Origin: Notamacropus eugenii
Taxonomy: Eukaryota > Chordata > Mammalia > Diprotodontia > Macropodidae
Direction: 5' to 3'
Assembly (NCBI RefSeq): GCF_028372415.1
Contig: NC_092873.1
Span: 357,334,128 to 357,398,127 of the forward strand
Length of the DNA: 64,000 nt
Of this stretch, positions 24,186 through 35,906 are shown one piece after another (within the stretch, counting starts at the first letter, position 1; the number at the start of each line of letters is the position of its first letter). The notes under the pieces are model-generated. The model had not been told where the DNA came from. It searched no databases and was given only the letters and a program-made list of their open reading frames with translations. The position numbers and the translations under genes are program-made.

Positions 24186-25131
24186 CCCTCCTCAATGGCA
24201 GCCATCACCAATAATAGTTTATTTCCTCATTACTGTTTAGCAAGAGGGAAAAAATGACCCTTAAATTAGATAATTTCTATAATGATGGAAAAACTTATTT
24301 CCTTTAACCTGATAGGATTCATCTACTTTTCTATACATCTGATTAAATCCGTAAGACTTGGTCACACAGAATATCAGAAGTAGAAGCAACCTCAGAGGCC
24401 ATTTTTCCCATTTATGTCTGAACAACGTGAACATATTGTGCCATCTTCTTTGGAATCAAGTTAGGAGCATCACCTCTGCTTATTTTTTTCCTGCTTCCAA
24501 CTTCTAGTCCTCATGTGATAGACAGTCATGGGTCAGCCATTCATGTCACTTTCTCTTGTCCATGTATCATCCTGTGACTCACGGAGACATGTAGTTCATA
24601 TAAGGTGAAGGCAGCTTAGGAAATACTTATGACAACACACAGATGTTCCTGATAAGTTGCCCTCTTGTTTCTAATGCTCAATTCTAATGACTTGAGTTGC
24701 CCCTAAACTCTAGTGCCCACCCTCTCTCTATTAATTCCAGTGTGTTCTATACACAGCTTGTTTTTGCATAATTGCTTTTATGTTGTCTCCCCATTATTTG
24801 TACCCACAGAGCATAGTACTGTGTTCAGAACACAGCAGTCATCTAAGAAATATATATTGACTAGTTGACTGACGTTCCATGTACTATCAAAGCAGCGTTT
24901 GGGTATAAGCATGGAGGGGATTGTTCTGGATATTTCTGATTCTTTGTGAATCACTGATGATCATTGATGGACAACAGTGTTCAACTTAATTGAGATTTCT
25001 ATTGGTCATACAAACAACTTTTCATGGGAAAAAAAAAGTTTCTGAGTGGCTTTTAAGTAGGAGAAGCTGATGGTTGAATCAACAGAGAAGGAAACATTTC
25101 CTCTTGTATGCAGCAAAGTAAGTCAATCACG

Positions 25132-25730
25132 ATGGACGGCTCCCTAGAGCCTTCAGGTATGGGTAAGGTGGGGCTAGAAAAGGACTGAACAAGCCATGTC
25201 AGAGGAAATCCAGAAGCTTTTTCAGCATTGGACAGCAACTCCAGAAGGGCCACTGACTTTGACTGATCGAGGATGCTGGGGTAGATGGTAGATGAGGATC
25301 AGATATCAGCAAGACATCTTCAGAAAAAATCTGACACTCAACACAATAAATGTGAATTCACTGAAAAGCTAAAGGAGACCCCTGATAAAATTGCGCCATG
25401 CTTGGAATTACAAGATGTGGTTTTACAATCCATACTGTCTCAAGATGAATTTAAAGTAGAATCTAGCACTAAAAAAGCTAGCACAGATCCTATCGAATAT
25501 TCTAAGTTTTTTTTTTTTAATTCTCCTTTGATAGTCATCATGTTCCATGAACACTAATCTTAGTGCCTGATGAAGAAGACAAATTGAAATTTGAGGATCA
25601 TGAGGAAATGGATGGTGATAGATTAGCAACTCCAGACTCTTTTTCTGCTAGAGTTTCAAATATGAAGGACATATATTTAACTCCTTTACAAGATACTCCT
25701 ATGGCTTTAACAAAGGAAGGTGTATGTATC
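25132..25730 (+). pseudogene. Unidentified ORF remnant, copy 3 (best preserved)
   Basis: Best preserved version of the remnant found at 1560-2110 and 15885-16470. Reading from 25132 gives MDGSLEPSGMGK. An open stretch from 25285 contains CLELQDVVLQSILSQDEF, and another from 25563 contains ATPDSFSARVSNMKDIYLTPL, ending at MALTKEG. A T-run near 25507 and stops separate the parts. After TKEG the DNA reads GTATGT, which resembles a splice donor, so this may be a stranded exon rather than a processed copy. Acidic, Ser/Thr-Pro sites; I do not recognise the parent protein. Confidence 0.45.
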
Positions 25731-25754
25731 TTCTGTCTATCTGTTTTTCTACAT

Positions 25755-25757
<3 letters not shown>

Positions 25758-25790
<33 letters not shown>
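25758..25790. repeat. GA dinucleotide microsatellite
   Basis: (GA)n of about 30 bases. Confidence 0.9.
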
Positions 25791-25869
25791 ATGTGGACAT
25801 TGAAGTTCAGGAAAAACATTGAAAAATTAGTGAAACGTGAAGCCATTGTCTTTGAAATAAAACACCGTT

Positions 25870-27130
25870 GAGCCTATAAAAAGTTTTAACACCATCAAAT
25901 GTTTTGCTTTAATAGAAATGAATAAAATTAAACCTGACCCACTTGTAATGGAGCTATACTAGAAACCCGCTGACTTTAAAGGAAAGAAACTGCAGGTTTT
26001 GACCAAGAAACCACTTTGTGTTCTCCTCCATTAAACTTTGAACAAGGAATGACTATAGTATGTATATCCTAGAACTTCTGTAAACTGAACATTTCATTAC
26101 AATTCAGGTCATGGTAGTTCTGTGTAACACAGTCAAAACCCTAATCATGCCAGTAAATGAAAAGCAAAATCATTCCACAGCTGTGCTACTGAGATGTTCA
26201 GGCTCAACCCATTATTGAAGACCAAGATTCATTCCTAAAGGAGTCTTTTTGAAAACAACTTGTTCCACAGAATTTTGAAGTCTTTGGCTTGTCGATGAAT
26301 TGCGTACATGGTGAAGTTGAAGTTTTAAATTTACTTATTATTGCAAATCATGCCAGAGTGCATAGGAAGTACTCATCTCTCAACTTGAAATAGCAATAAG
26401 AATTTGTGGCAAGATTTATTAGCGATTTCCCTTATGATTCATTACATTCCTCTGAATATATGTGCTTATTTCCAGGTACATCATGTCTAAAGGAACCAGC
26501 AAACTTGTGCAATGTTTATCAGAGGTGGTTCACCACTCACCCATAATGAGATGATTTAGTGTGAGTGGGCTACAGGAGAAATTACAATTTTTACATGAGC
26601 ATGGTTGAGTCATATGGGGAGGAGGGTATTGTCAACACTAGCTTTCTTTTTTATTGTATAATCAGTCATACAGTTCAGTTCATTGGCTTTCTGTATCACA
26701 TTCTAAACAGTTGCATTGTCAATTTGTGGGGTAAATTCAAGAAAGCAATTCAGTTCATCCCTTCATGCTTTAGGGTAAATATTCTCTGCTTTCATTTCTC
26801 CAATTAAGTCAGTTTTGTTCCAACTAGATAGGCACTTAAATAAATTATATTAAGTAGCATGAGCTGATAAAAAATGAATTTTACTTGATATCTACTTCCA
26901 CGTCACCAAAATTTCTTCCAGGATCCCTCCTTGAATCTTTCCAAGACAGTCATCTTACCTAATAAATAATATTTTATGGAAAAAAGAATAAGGGGAAGAT
27001 AGGAAAGAAGACAAAACTTGTCCATCTACCCCTCCCCCCATCAGGTGCATATACCGCACTTGTAGACTTCTCAATTCTATAAAGAAGGAGGATGTGTGGA
27101 GATGTCTTCTCATATCTGTTCATTGGAACA
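25870..27130. other. Intergenic stretch, nothing recognised
   Basis: No convincing reading frame, repeat family or promoter seen by eye. Confidence 0.5.
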
Positions 27131-27960
27131 ATAGATGATTTTTGTAAATTGTCAACACTCAGTTGTCATTGAATTTTTTGATGGTAGTGATTATTTCCAT
27201 TGATACACGTTTCTTTATTTTTTTGCAGATATTGCAATTTGCATGCACACCAACTTGTTCATTAGGTATATTGTTTTCTTGGTTCTCTTTCCGTACATAT
27301 AACAGTTTACTGCATCAGTTCATATTAATCTTTCTTTGTGCTCTATGTTCATCATATTTGTTGTTTATTATTGCACACATAACATTCCAAAAAACGTGTT
27401 TAGGCATTCACCAATCTGTGGGCAGCTATCCCTTTCCAATTCTTTGCTACAAATTTTTTGCTATATTCATGCTATAAATATTTTGGTGTATGTGGTACTT
27501 CTTCCTATAAGTGATCTCTTTGGAGGTTTATGCCTAGTAGAAAAATTTCTGTGTCAAAAAGCATGGACATTTCAGGCACTGTCTCTGTGTAATTCCAAAT
27601 TGCTTTATAAAATGATTGTACTGATTTACAGCTTCATCAACAAACCATTGGTATACTTATGTTCCCACAATATCTCCTGCATTAATGATTCTCATCTCTT
27701 GTCATCTTCTCCAGTTTGTTGAATGTGAAACTTCAGGGTTATTTTTATTTGGATTTCTTTTATTGTTAATGATTTGGAGAATTCTTCCATGTTTGTTGAT
27801 ATTTTTCATTTCTTCATGTTAGAAATGTTTGTTCATGTTCTTTGACAACTTATCTATTGGGGAATAGTTCTTAATCTCCTATGCATCTCTTGGTTGTATA
27901 TATACCTGTGAAACCAAAATGTTTTCTGAGAAATTGGTTACAAATTACAACTTTCCTATT
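27130..27960 (-). mobile_element. Old L1 3' region
   Basis: The reverse complement parallels the end of L1 ORF2: a counterpart of 'gagagcaatttggaac' at about 27595, and the region leading to 'aactttatctattgggga' at 27845-27870. It is strongly decayed. Confidence 0.6.
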
Positions 27961-28079
27961 CAACACCATTTCCCTTCTTATGCTATATGTATGAACTCCT
28001 AGAATAACAATTCTTATTTCTACTTTATGCCTTGAGCTTAGTCCCATTGCCTCAGTTCACTCTGTTCTCCAGTTCTTCC

Positions 28080-28430
28080 TCCACATTGCTGCCAAGAGAG
28101 ATACTCTCATATTTTAAGTCTGACCATGTCACTCTTCTGTTCAAGAAACTCCTGACATTTCTTTACCTGTCTTAATTCTGGTGCCTTCCTTCTGATGATT
28201 ATTTCTAAATTGTCTTGAATATAGTTTGTTTGGATACATTTGTTTGTTTGTTGTCTCCTCCATTCAATTGTGAGGTCCCTTGGGCAGACTGTCCTTTGCC
28301 TCTTTTTGTATTCCCAGAAAGTAGTACAATGCCTGGCACATAGTACACATTTAATCAGTTTATTGACTGATTGACAGACTGGCTCCCAGTTTTCTTTAGC
28401 ATAAATGTAAACTTCTCTGCTTAGCATTTA
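28080..28430 (+). mobile_element. L2 3'-end fragment
   Basis: Characteristic L2/CR1 3' pattern: 'ttgtttgttgtctcctccatt', 'gtgaggtcccttgggcagac', 'acaatgcctggcacatagta'. Confidence 0.75.
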
Positions 28431-28557
28431 CAGATCACCCTTCACCTTCTGATTCCAACCTACTCTAACGTTGGTGCTGAAGACATGCTGAAGACACAAT
28501 TGGGAAAGGAAACTAAGGCACTAGTGAGAGATTTAGGGTCCAAATGTATCTCAAGAG

Positions 28558-29180
28558 TTGAAAACATTTTTTAATGTTTATTTATTTTTGGTTTTCAACA
28601 TTCATTTCCACAAAAGTTTGAGTTCCAAATTTTCTCCTAATCTCTCCCCTACCCCACATAATGCATTGCATTATGGTTACTCCTTCCCTCAATTTTCTCT
28701 CTTCTATCACATCCCTCCCTTCTCATCTTCTTTCTTTTCTTGGAGGGTAAGATAGATTTCTATACCCCATTACCTGTATTTCTTATTTCCCAGTTGTATG
28801 CAAAAACAATGCTCAAAATTAGTTCCTAAAACGTTGAATTCCAACTTGCCTCCCTTCCTCATTCCCCACCCATCCAAACTGAGAATGCAAGCAATTCAAT
28901 ATAGACGACATATGTGTAGTTTTGCAAAAGACTTCCATAATAGTCATGTTGTATATGATTAACTATATTTCCCTCCAAGCTATCCTGCCCTCCATTTATT
29001 CTATTCTCTGTTTTGACCTTGTCCCTCCCAAAAAGTGTTTACTCCGAATAACTACCTCCTCCCATTTGCCCTCCTTTCTGTCATCCGCCCCACCCCACTT
29101 GTCCCCTTCTCCCCTAATTTCCAGTAGTGTAACATAGATTTTCATGCCAAATTTAGTGAGTATGTTACTCCCTCCTTAAG
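28558..29180 (-). mobile_element. HAL1-like 3' fragment, 5'-truncated
   Basis: Begins with the rc of an A-rich tail and the 'ggttttcaacattcatttcc' block, continues through the usual 3' blocks and stops at about 29180, before the microsatellite position. It abuts the start of the first tandem KRTAP unit. Confidence 0.75.
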
Positions 29181-29186
29181 CCAAAT

Positions 29187-29480
29187 GTGGAGAGAGTAAA
29201 AGCAATATCATATGGAAAAGTAATGGAAAGACTTATCAACTCTGCTCAGTATAATGATTCACAACAATACCAAATTCATGATGATGAAAAATCATATCCT
29301 CTTGCGGAGAGAGAATGGCTGGACTCTGAGTGCAGAGTGAAGCAAATGCATCCGTCCATTTCTCAGTGGTCATTTTTCCCCTTAAGCCAAGGCTAAGTTG
29401 AAAATGCGTTTCCCTTGACTTGATATGTGACATGTGTATGGGATTTCTCGTCTTCTCAATGGCAGGAGAGAACGTGAAAA
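29187..29480 (+). mobile_element. L1 3' end fragment in unit A
   Basis: Equivalent to 33626-33900, where it is the continuation of a recognisable L1 ORF2 end. Only the part inside the duplicated unit is present here. Confidence 0.6.
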
Positions 29481-31074
29481 GGGCAATTTAAAAATCATCA
29501 AATAATTGAAAAGTGAAAGGAAAAAGGGATCTGCTCTTGGCCAATGATGACTCCTCTAAAACTTTCACCTGCCTTGTTCTTGCAAGCAGAAATCTCTGCT
29601 GCATTGGACATTGGTTTCTCCCAATGGGATTTCCCCTATCAAAGAGAAAAGAGAATATTTTCCTTTCTGCTCCTTTCCTTTCAGGTCCCTCACAGTCCCT
29701 TCCCTCAATTCAAGCCCCTCCATTTTCTTCCCTTCCCTTCTGATCCTGTATCCTACTCTTTCTCTTCACTTCTTTTCTCCTCTCTTCTCATCCCCTTCCC
29801 TTTTATTCTCTTCTTTTCTCTCTTCCTCTCATTTTTCCACCAATGCCATTTTGTTTCTCATCACAATGATGTATTATGTGACACAATTCAGCCAAGTAGC
29901 CAAGAGTGCATCCCAAGAGAAAAAAATTGTCTTTCCCAAAGATTCACTTCCCTTGGTTCTAAACAAAAGAAATAGGCTCTATCACCTCTAAGGTTCTCCC
30001 ATCTCCATATTCCAAAGGACATCCACATGAATAGCAACCAACTGAAATTGATTTGATTAGACATGGAATATTCAATAACAATTATACACACCCATCTTTA
30101 AGTAAGTCCATGCAGTACCAGATACAAGGATATACTCATTTCTTGGACACATTTCCACTACCACCATGAAAGGGAGTAGAGAGCAACCTCTCCAAAAGCT
30201 AATCATCTGACTCTTTCTTCTAAACCTGCAACACCCTTGCATCCAAGATCCCCACACAGTAGAGCAGCATCAGTACACTGTAACAGAAAGGACTGTGGTC
30301 TTTCTGGAGGTCACAAGGAACAAACACTCTAGAGGAAGGGAATTATGCATAGAGTCATACTGCCCACTTTCCCTTGGCATATCTTAACTCGAGTCAGAAT
30401 TTGGGCCTCTGTCTTTCTCACTTCCCTGATTTTGACTCGAAAACAGAGAGCAGAACAATTATGCTCAACTCTCCTTCCAGGCACGGAAATCACACTGTTC
30501 GTGCCTTCTGAGACTTAATTACAGGACAAAATTGCTTGATCTACAACCACGTGGACCATCCCTAGGATATTTCTTCTTCTCGATTCAAATGACAGAAATC
30601 TTCCTAAACTGCTCTGCCTCCTTTCTGGCATGGATACTAAAGGAACAATCCAAGACAAATGGATTCATTCTTTTATTGAACGAAGAGAAGTCAATGGGCA
30701 TCAAGGAAAACTGTTGTCCAGTCAGAGGACGGTCATGGGGAGGACAGAATGTGAATTCTTCGCAATGGCCACAGAAGTCAGAACTTAGAGCTAAGGGGAC
30801 AAGCATAGTTGGACTTGAGAGAAGGAAAATCTTGCCAGTATTAGCTTTCCTAAGAATGATGAAATTCTCCAAGGTGGGCAACAAGTAACCAAAGACACGA
30901 GGGAATAAAGAAGACGTTGGGGAAGTCTTAAGTAGGACAGTGATTAATTTTCTCCATTCAAGTTCAAACATTTCACCTCAAAAATGAAACTAACTCATTG
31001 GATTATCACTTTGGGATCATGAGAAACTAAGAAAACAAAGAGCACCTGGCAATAGCAACCACTTAGAAGTGGAG

Positions 31075-31081
31075 TATAAAA
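31075..31081 (+). promoter_or_regulatory. TATA box of KRTAP relic 4
   Basis: TATAAAA 90 bases before the position where the KRTAP ATG should be. Confidence 0.8.
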
Positions 31082-31164
31082 GATGTCTTGGAGGCCTGGA
31101 GACATCCATCCTCCAGAAATTCACTCCCCTGCCAACCAATCCAGAAACTCAATCCACCAACACC

Positions 31165-31467
31165 ACAGTCAGTTCCTGTTGTGGCTCTAGCTACGGTGGC
31201 CAAGGCTGTGGCTCTGGCTGCTGCTGCTCCTGCTGCTGCCAGCCCTTCTGCTGCCACCCCTGTTGCTCTGAGACCACCCACTGCCAGCCCTGTTGCTGCC
31301 ACCCCTCCTGTTGTATTTCTAGCTGTGGCCAGCTGTGCTGCTGCCGCTCCAGCTACTGCACTTCTTGCTGCTGCCATCCCTGCTGCTGCTGCCCCTGCTG
31401 CTGCAGGACCATTTGCTGCAGAACCACCTGCTGCCGTCCAGCCTGCTGTGGCTCATCCTGCTGCTGA
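31165..31467 (+). pseudogene. KRTAP gene with lost ATG, otherwise open (relic 4)
   Basis: Aligns codon for codon with the KRTAP start. The sisters read ACC-ATG-GTC-AAC-TCC, but here the codons are ACC-ACA-GTC-AGT-TCC, so the initiator has become ACA. From there 100 codons stay open: [18 protein letters not shown], then repeats of [17 protein letters not shown] and [11 protein letters not shown], ending [10 protein letters not shown] before TGA. TATA and poly(A) signals are intact. No in-frame ATG exists between the likely transcription start (about 31105) and the stop. Either it is a recent start-loss pseudogene, or it begins at a non-AUG codon or through an unseen 5' exon; the first is simplest. 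The Gly/Tyr-containing head differs from copies 1-3, so it is a distinct subfamily. Confidence 0.8.
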
Positions 31468-31870
31468 GCTCTTACAACTGTCTGCAACTGCCCACCATTC
31501 CCACTCTGTCACTACAAAACACCACAGGCATGGAAAACAATAACAAAATCATCCACCTCACACCCATTGCCAGCTGACAACCACAAACTCAACATCCAAC
31601 AGTCACCTCTCTAGTGCCTTTGACCTATGACATGCACACCAAACGTTGCTTGAATTTCCATCCCCAACTAAAACACTTAGCCTTTCTCCCAAAGCCCCAT
31701 TATCTTCCTACCAGACCTACACTCATCACATCCTACTCTTGGAGAAGAACAACGCTATGGCCACGTTGTGAGCTCACATCAAGATTTCAACACCCAGAGT
31801 CCAAAGATCTTTCTTTCTCCAATTCCCTTTCAGTCCCATTTGCCATTGTCTTCATGTTTGTCAAATTCCA

Positions 31871-31876
31871 AATAAA
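31871..31876 (+). terminator. Poly(A) signal of KRTAP relic 4
   Basis: AATAAA about 400 bases after the stop, conserved at 36584 in unit B. Confidence 0.7.
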
Positions 31877-32139
31877 ACTTCCTGACAAACAAAGACATCA
31901 ACCACAGCATGCATGCCCTGACAATGGGAAATCTAAAGCCCCAAGGAAAGGAGTATCTGTGAAATACTCATTCCAATAACCAAGAAGTGTCATGCTCTTC
32001 CTAAAGTTGAAAACACATTTTTATTCAAGAACCCTGTTCTCACTTTGCACTACTTAAAAAACATAGATTGTTTTTCCCTTTTCTGGATGGTTCTAAAGGA
32101 TTAAAAAGAAATTAGTATCGGACACCGGGTAGTGAAATG

Positions 32140-32270
32140 TAGGTGAGGTTCAATTCCCCATCTCAAATGACATATGTGAATTTCTGTGAGTCATTTAATG
32201 ATCGTGGACCTCATAGGTCTCATCTGGCAAAGGAGTGGATGATGCTCCACGATCTCTGTCATGTGAAGAA
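32140..32270 (+). mobile_element. MIR-like SINE fragment
   Basis: Core resembling 'gtgaatttctgtgagtcatttaa...' followed by a decayed 'tctcatctg..aaatg' block. Weak but positionally consistent with MIR. Confidence 0.4.
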
Positions 32271-32449
32271 CCAAAATAGACTTCCATATTTTTTTCTCAG
32301 ACTTCTGCTTCGCTGCTATCCAATAAGATGCCTATGTCTCCCTTGCCGTTATAATCCAGCATTTGATAGGTTCCTTTTCCCTAGCTACTTCTTCCTGTCC
32401 TCCTCTTCCTTCTGGCAAAACCCTTGAAATAAGCCATCAATAAACAATG

Positions 32450-33290
32450 GGACATCTTCATTTCTTCCCATTCTCTCTGGAATTCCCTGTCTTCTAGCTT
32501 CTCATCTCTTCATTCAACCAATACTACACTCCCCAAAGATGTCTGTGATCTAGACAATGACAATTCTCCTGACCTTTTATCCGTTCTCATCCTTGGTGAT
32601 TTCTGGGTCATCTTGGACACTGTCAGCAACTCTATTCACATCGATGCTATCTTCTCCATAGGTTTTCATAAGACTTTTCTCTCCTGGTTCCCTGCTGCCT
32701 GTCTCACAACTCCTTCTTAGTGCCCATTGATGGATCTCCAACTAGGTCAAACCTAATCCCAGAGAATGCCCCCAAGCCCCTGCCTGAACATTCTTCTCAT
32801 AGACCTCCATCATCTTGCAAAGTGATATCATGGGTTCACACGAATTCCTTTATCCAGTTTACCAGGCTGATGGATCTCAGACTGGCTGATCCATCCCTAA
32901 GATCTCCTTGGCCCGATAGACTCCCAGATCACACTAGCTCTTGAACATCTTCAACTGGATTCCCTGCAAAAAATCTTAAGCTCAGATCTACAAAATGGAA
33001 CTCTTTCTTATTTTTCTCCTCTTGGATAGGACAACTTTGGTTGATTAGGTGGCCGCGATGCCTGTAAGCTCCAACCTTCCCTGATTTATCACCTCCAATT
33101 TCTGCTCTGCATGTGTTGTTGGAATATTGTGGTTTGGAGGTCATCTCAGGAATTCGAATGTGAAGTTATTGAGGGAAAGGACTGGATAGGATTTACCTTG
33201 GCCCTCCTCTGGACTGTGCACCGTATCTACAAGTTCGTGCCTAATGATGTCTTGCTGACTTCAAATATTGACCTCTGCCTATTGGCGATC
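32450..33290 (+). mobile_element. L2 fragment, ORF2 end and 3' UTR
   Basis: Contains the L2-type 'catcttcaactggattccct' and 'aaaatcttaagctcagatct' region, then the 3' pattern at 33090-33230 (ctccaatttctgctctgcat). Diverged. Confidence 0.7.
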
Positions 33291-33439
33291 CTTAAGGGAC
33301 ACGTGGAAAATATGTCCCTAAGGCTCTGCATCTCTTCATACTCTTTTTCCTGGGAACAGTTATACTCAGCGATCAAAGAAAAACACAAAAGCCAAACCAC
33401 ACAAAATGTTAATAGCAAGTCTCTTGATGGGGGTAAAGT

Positions 33440-33900
33440 ATTGGAGACTGAGGTGATGCCCAACAATTGGGGAATGGCTGAACAATTGGAGGCAGGTGAT
33501 TGTCATGGTATAGCATGTGGTTGTAAGAAAAAGTGAAGATGATGATTGCAGAAAATTTTCACAAGATTTGCATGAACTCATGCGGGATGAATTGAGAAGA
33601 ACTAGGAGAACAAGGTACCCCATAAGAGCAATATCATATGGAAAAGTAATGGAAAGATTTAGCAGCTTTCTTCAGTATAATGATTCACAACACTCCACTC
33701 GTGATGATGAAAAGTCTTATCCTTTTGTGGAAGCGCAGTGGCTGGACTCTGAAAGCAGAGTGAAGCAAATTTTTCCCTCCATTGCTCAGTGGTCATTTCT
33801 CCCCTAAAGCCAGGAGTAAGGTGAAAATGTGTTTCCCTTGACTTGATATGTGACACGTGTATGGGATTTCTCGTCTTCTCAGTGGCTGAATGTGGGATAT
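33440..33900 (+). mobile_element. L1 3' end fragment
   Basis: Decayed L1 ORF2 C-terminal sequence ('ggggaatggctgaacaattg', 'agaactaggagaacaaggta') followed by 3' UTR. Unit B starts inside it, so this L1 predates the tandem duplication. Confidence 0.7.
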
Positions 33901-34427
33901 ATGGCAGGAAAGAATGTGAAAAGGGCAATTTAAAAATCATCAAATAATTGAAAAGCAAACGGAAAAATGGATGTGCCCTTGGCCAGTGACGACTCCTCTT
34001 AAACTTTCACCTGCCTTATTATTGCATGCAGAAATCTCTGCTGTGCAGAACATTGACTTCTTCCTATGGGTTTTCCCATATCAAAGAAAATGTAGAATAC
34101 CTTCCTTCGTGCTCCTTTCCTTTCAGTTCCCTCAACTTCCATTTTCAAACCCCTCCCTTTTCTTCCCTTTCCTTCTGATCTTGTCTCCCTCTTTCTCTTC
34201 ACTTCTCTGCTCTTCTCATTCACTTCACTTCTATTCTCTTCTTTTTCATTTTTTCTCTCTTTTCCAGCAGTATCAACTCTGTTTCTTGTCATGACGATTT
34301 ATTATGTGACACAATTCTGCTATGTGTGCACGACTACATCGCAATGGAAAAAATTCCCTTCATCTAAGTTTCAATGTCCTTGGTTCTAAAACACCTCTTA
34401 GGTGTCTTCCATCTCCATATTCCCAAG

Positions 34428-34433
34428 GACATC
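34428..34433. repeat. Left target-site duplication of solo LTR
   Basis: GACATC, identical to 34821-34826. Confidence 0.85.
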
Positions 34434-34820
34434 TGTTGGGGGACAGCTCTGGACCGGGGTCCCCCGTGAGGACCGTGAGAAGCCTGAGGGTCTGAACCTG
34501 CCCCCTTGTGGGGTACTGGGATGGCCCTGGTAACAGGCTGGCTCCACCCACGGGGAGGCACTTGGGAGGAGCTTGCCCGCCCATGGGAGGTACGGGGGAG
34601 GAGACAGGGGATAATAAAAGGGGATGACCACGAGAGCTGGAAGGGAAGAAACGCAATAAAGCTTGCTGGCTGCAACTCCTTTCGGGTGCTCTGCCTGTTT
34701 ATTCCCCTCCCCCAACAGGGAGAGGGAATTCCCCTCCCCCAACCAGGAGAGGGGCCGGAGACGTCCGAAGACCGGGGATAGGTAAGTAGAAGGCGAAGGC
34801 CCGGGAGTCGCCCCTGGGCA
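34434..34820. mobile_element. Solo LTR of an endogenous retrovirus
   Basis: 387-base GC-rich insert that begins TG and ends CA, flanked by a perfect 6-base target duplication GACATC (34428-34433 and 34821-34826). The paralogous site in unit A (about 30007) has one GACATC and no insert. An AATAAA lies at 34655-34660, followed by a pyrimidine/CCCC-rich part. Another A/T-rich TATA-like element is at 34611-34619. These suit an LTR read on the plus strand. A 6-base duplication is typical of class II (betaretrovirus-like) elements. No internal viral genes are present, so it is the product of LTR-LTR recombination. Confidence 0.85.
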
Positions 34821-34826
34821 GACATC
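34821..34826. repeat. Right target-site duplication of solo LTR
   Basis: GACATC, identical to 34428-34433. Confidence 0.85.
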
Positions 34827-35906
34827 CATATCAATGGACGCCATTTGAAATTGATTTGATTAGACGTAGAGTACTCTGTGACGATTATCCACACCCATGT
34901 TTAAGTGAGCCTACGAAGCACCAGGTAGAAGGATATACCCATTTCTTGGACACATTTCTGCTACCACCATGAAAGGGAGTAGAGAACAACCCCCTCTAAA
35001 AGCTTATCATCTATCTCTTTCTTCTAAACCTGCAACACCTGTACATGTCAGATCCCCACCCCGTAGGGCAGAGTCAGTGCACTTTAAGCAGAAAGTACCA
35101 TGTTGTTTGTGGAAGTCACTAGGAACAAACACTGTAGAGGAAAGGAATTGTGCATAAAGTCATACTGCCCTCTTTTCCTTGGCATATCTTAACTCAATCA
35201 TCAGTCTTTGGACCATTATCTCTCTTACTTCCCTGATTTCGACTCCAAAATAAATACCAGAACACTTATGCACAACTCTCCTTCCAATCACAGAAACACT
35301 GTTGATGCCTCCTGAGACCCAGGTCCTTTTCTTTGGTTGGAGAACAAAACCATTTGGTCCACAACCACTTGGACCATCTCTTGAACATTTCCTCTTCTCG
35401 ATTCTAATGACAGAAATCTTCCCCAAATGCTTGCCTTCTTTTTGGCATACAAGCTGAGATAACAATTCAAAAGAAATGCATTCGTTATCTTATTGAACTA
35501 GGAAAAGTCAACGTGGATCCAGCAAAACTGACGAACAATTACAGGACTATCATGTGGAGGATGGAATTTCATTTCTTCTACTTTGCCACTGTGGCCAGAA
35601 CTAGGAGAGTGGGGAAAATACGACCAAAAAGCATAGTTTGACTTGAGAGAAGGAAAACCTTCCCAACTTTAGCTGTCCTAACAATGTTGAAATTCTTCAA
35701 GGTGGATATCAACAATTGAGCAAAGACACGAAGTGATACAGGAATATAGAAGACATTGGGGAAGTCTTAAGTGGGGCAGTAATTACTGTTTTTCTGTCCA
35801 AGTTCAAACTTCAAAAATGCCGCTGACTCCTTGTATTATCATATTGGTATTGTGAAAACGAAGGAAACAAGCAGGATCTCACAACAGCAACCACTTAGAA
35901 GTGGGA

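Larger units (their letters stand above)
22600..25740 (-). repeat. Third copy of the KRTAP duplication unit
   Basis: Same orientation as the right arm. From about 22820 to 24990 it is nearly identical to 13370-15735. After about 25000 similarity drops abruptly to a visibly lower level while colinearity continues to about 25740. The HAL1 element present at the outer end of arms 1 and 2 is absent here. Confidence 0.9.
29187..31905 (+). repeat. Tandem duplication unit A (KRTAP relic 4)
   Basis: Colinear with 33626-36612. Shared landmarks are the L1 3' piece at 29187/33626, the pyrimidine-rich stretch at 29690/34120, the block at 30170/34970, the TATA box, the KRTAP relic and the poly(A) signal. 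Unit B carries an extra solo LTR. Confidence 0.88.

Noticed and set aside
29544-29991. Two overlapping frames of 126-143 codons rich in Ser, Phe and Pro
   Set aside because: Pyrimidine-rich non-coding sequence in the duplicated unit; the paralogous stretch in unit B does not keep the frames.
31069-31164. Upstream in-frame extension of KRTAP relic 4 beginning at a GTG
   Set aside because: The GTG lies just before the TATA box, so it would not be in the transcript.
34364-34894. 176-codon minus-strand frame across the LTR region
   Set aside because: It spans the solo LTR and both flanks, so it cannot be an old gene; it arises by chance from GC-rich sequence.
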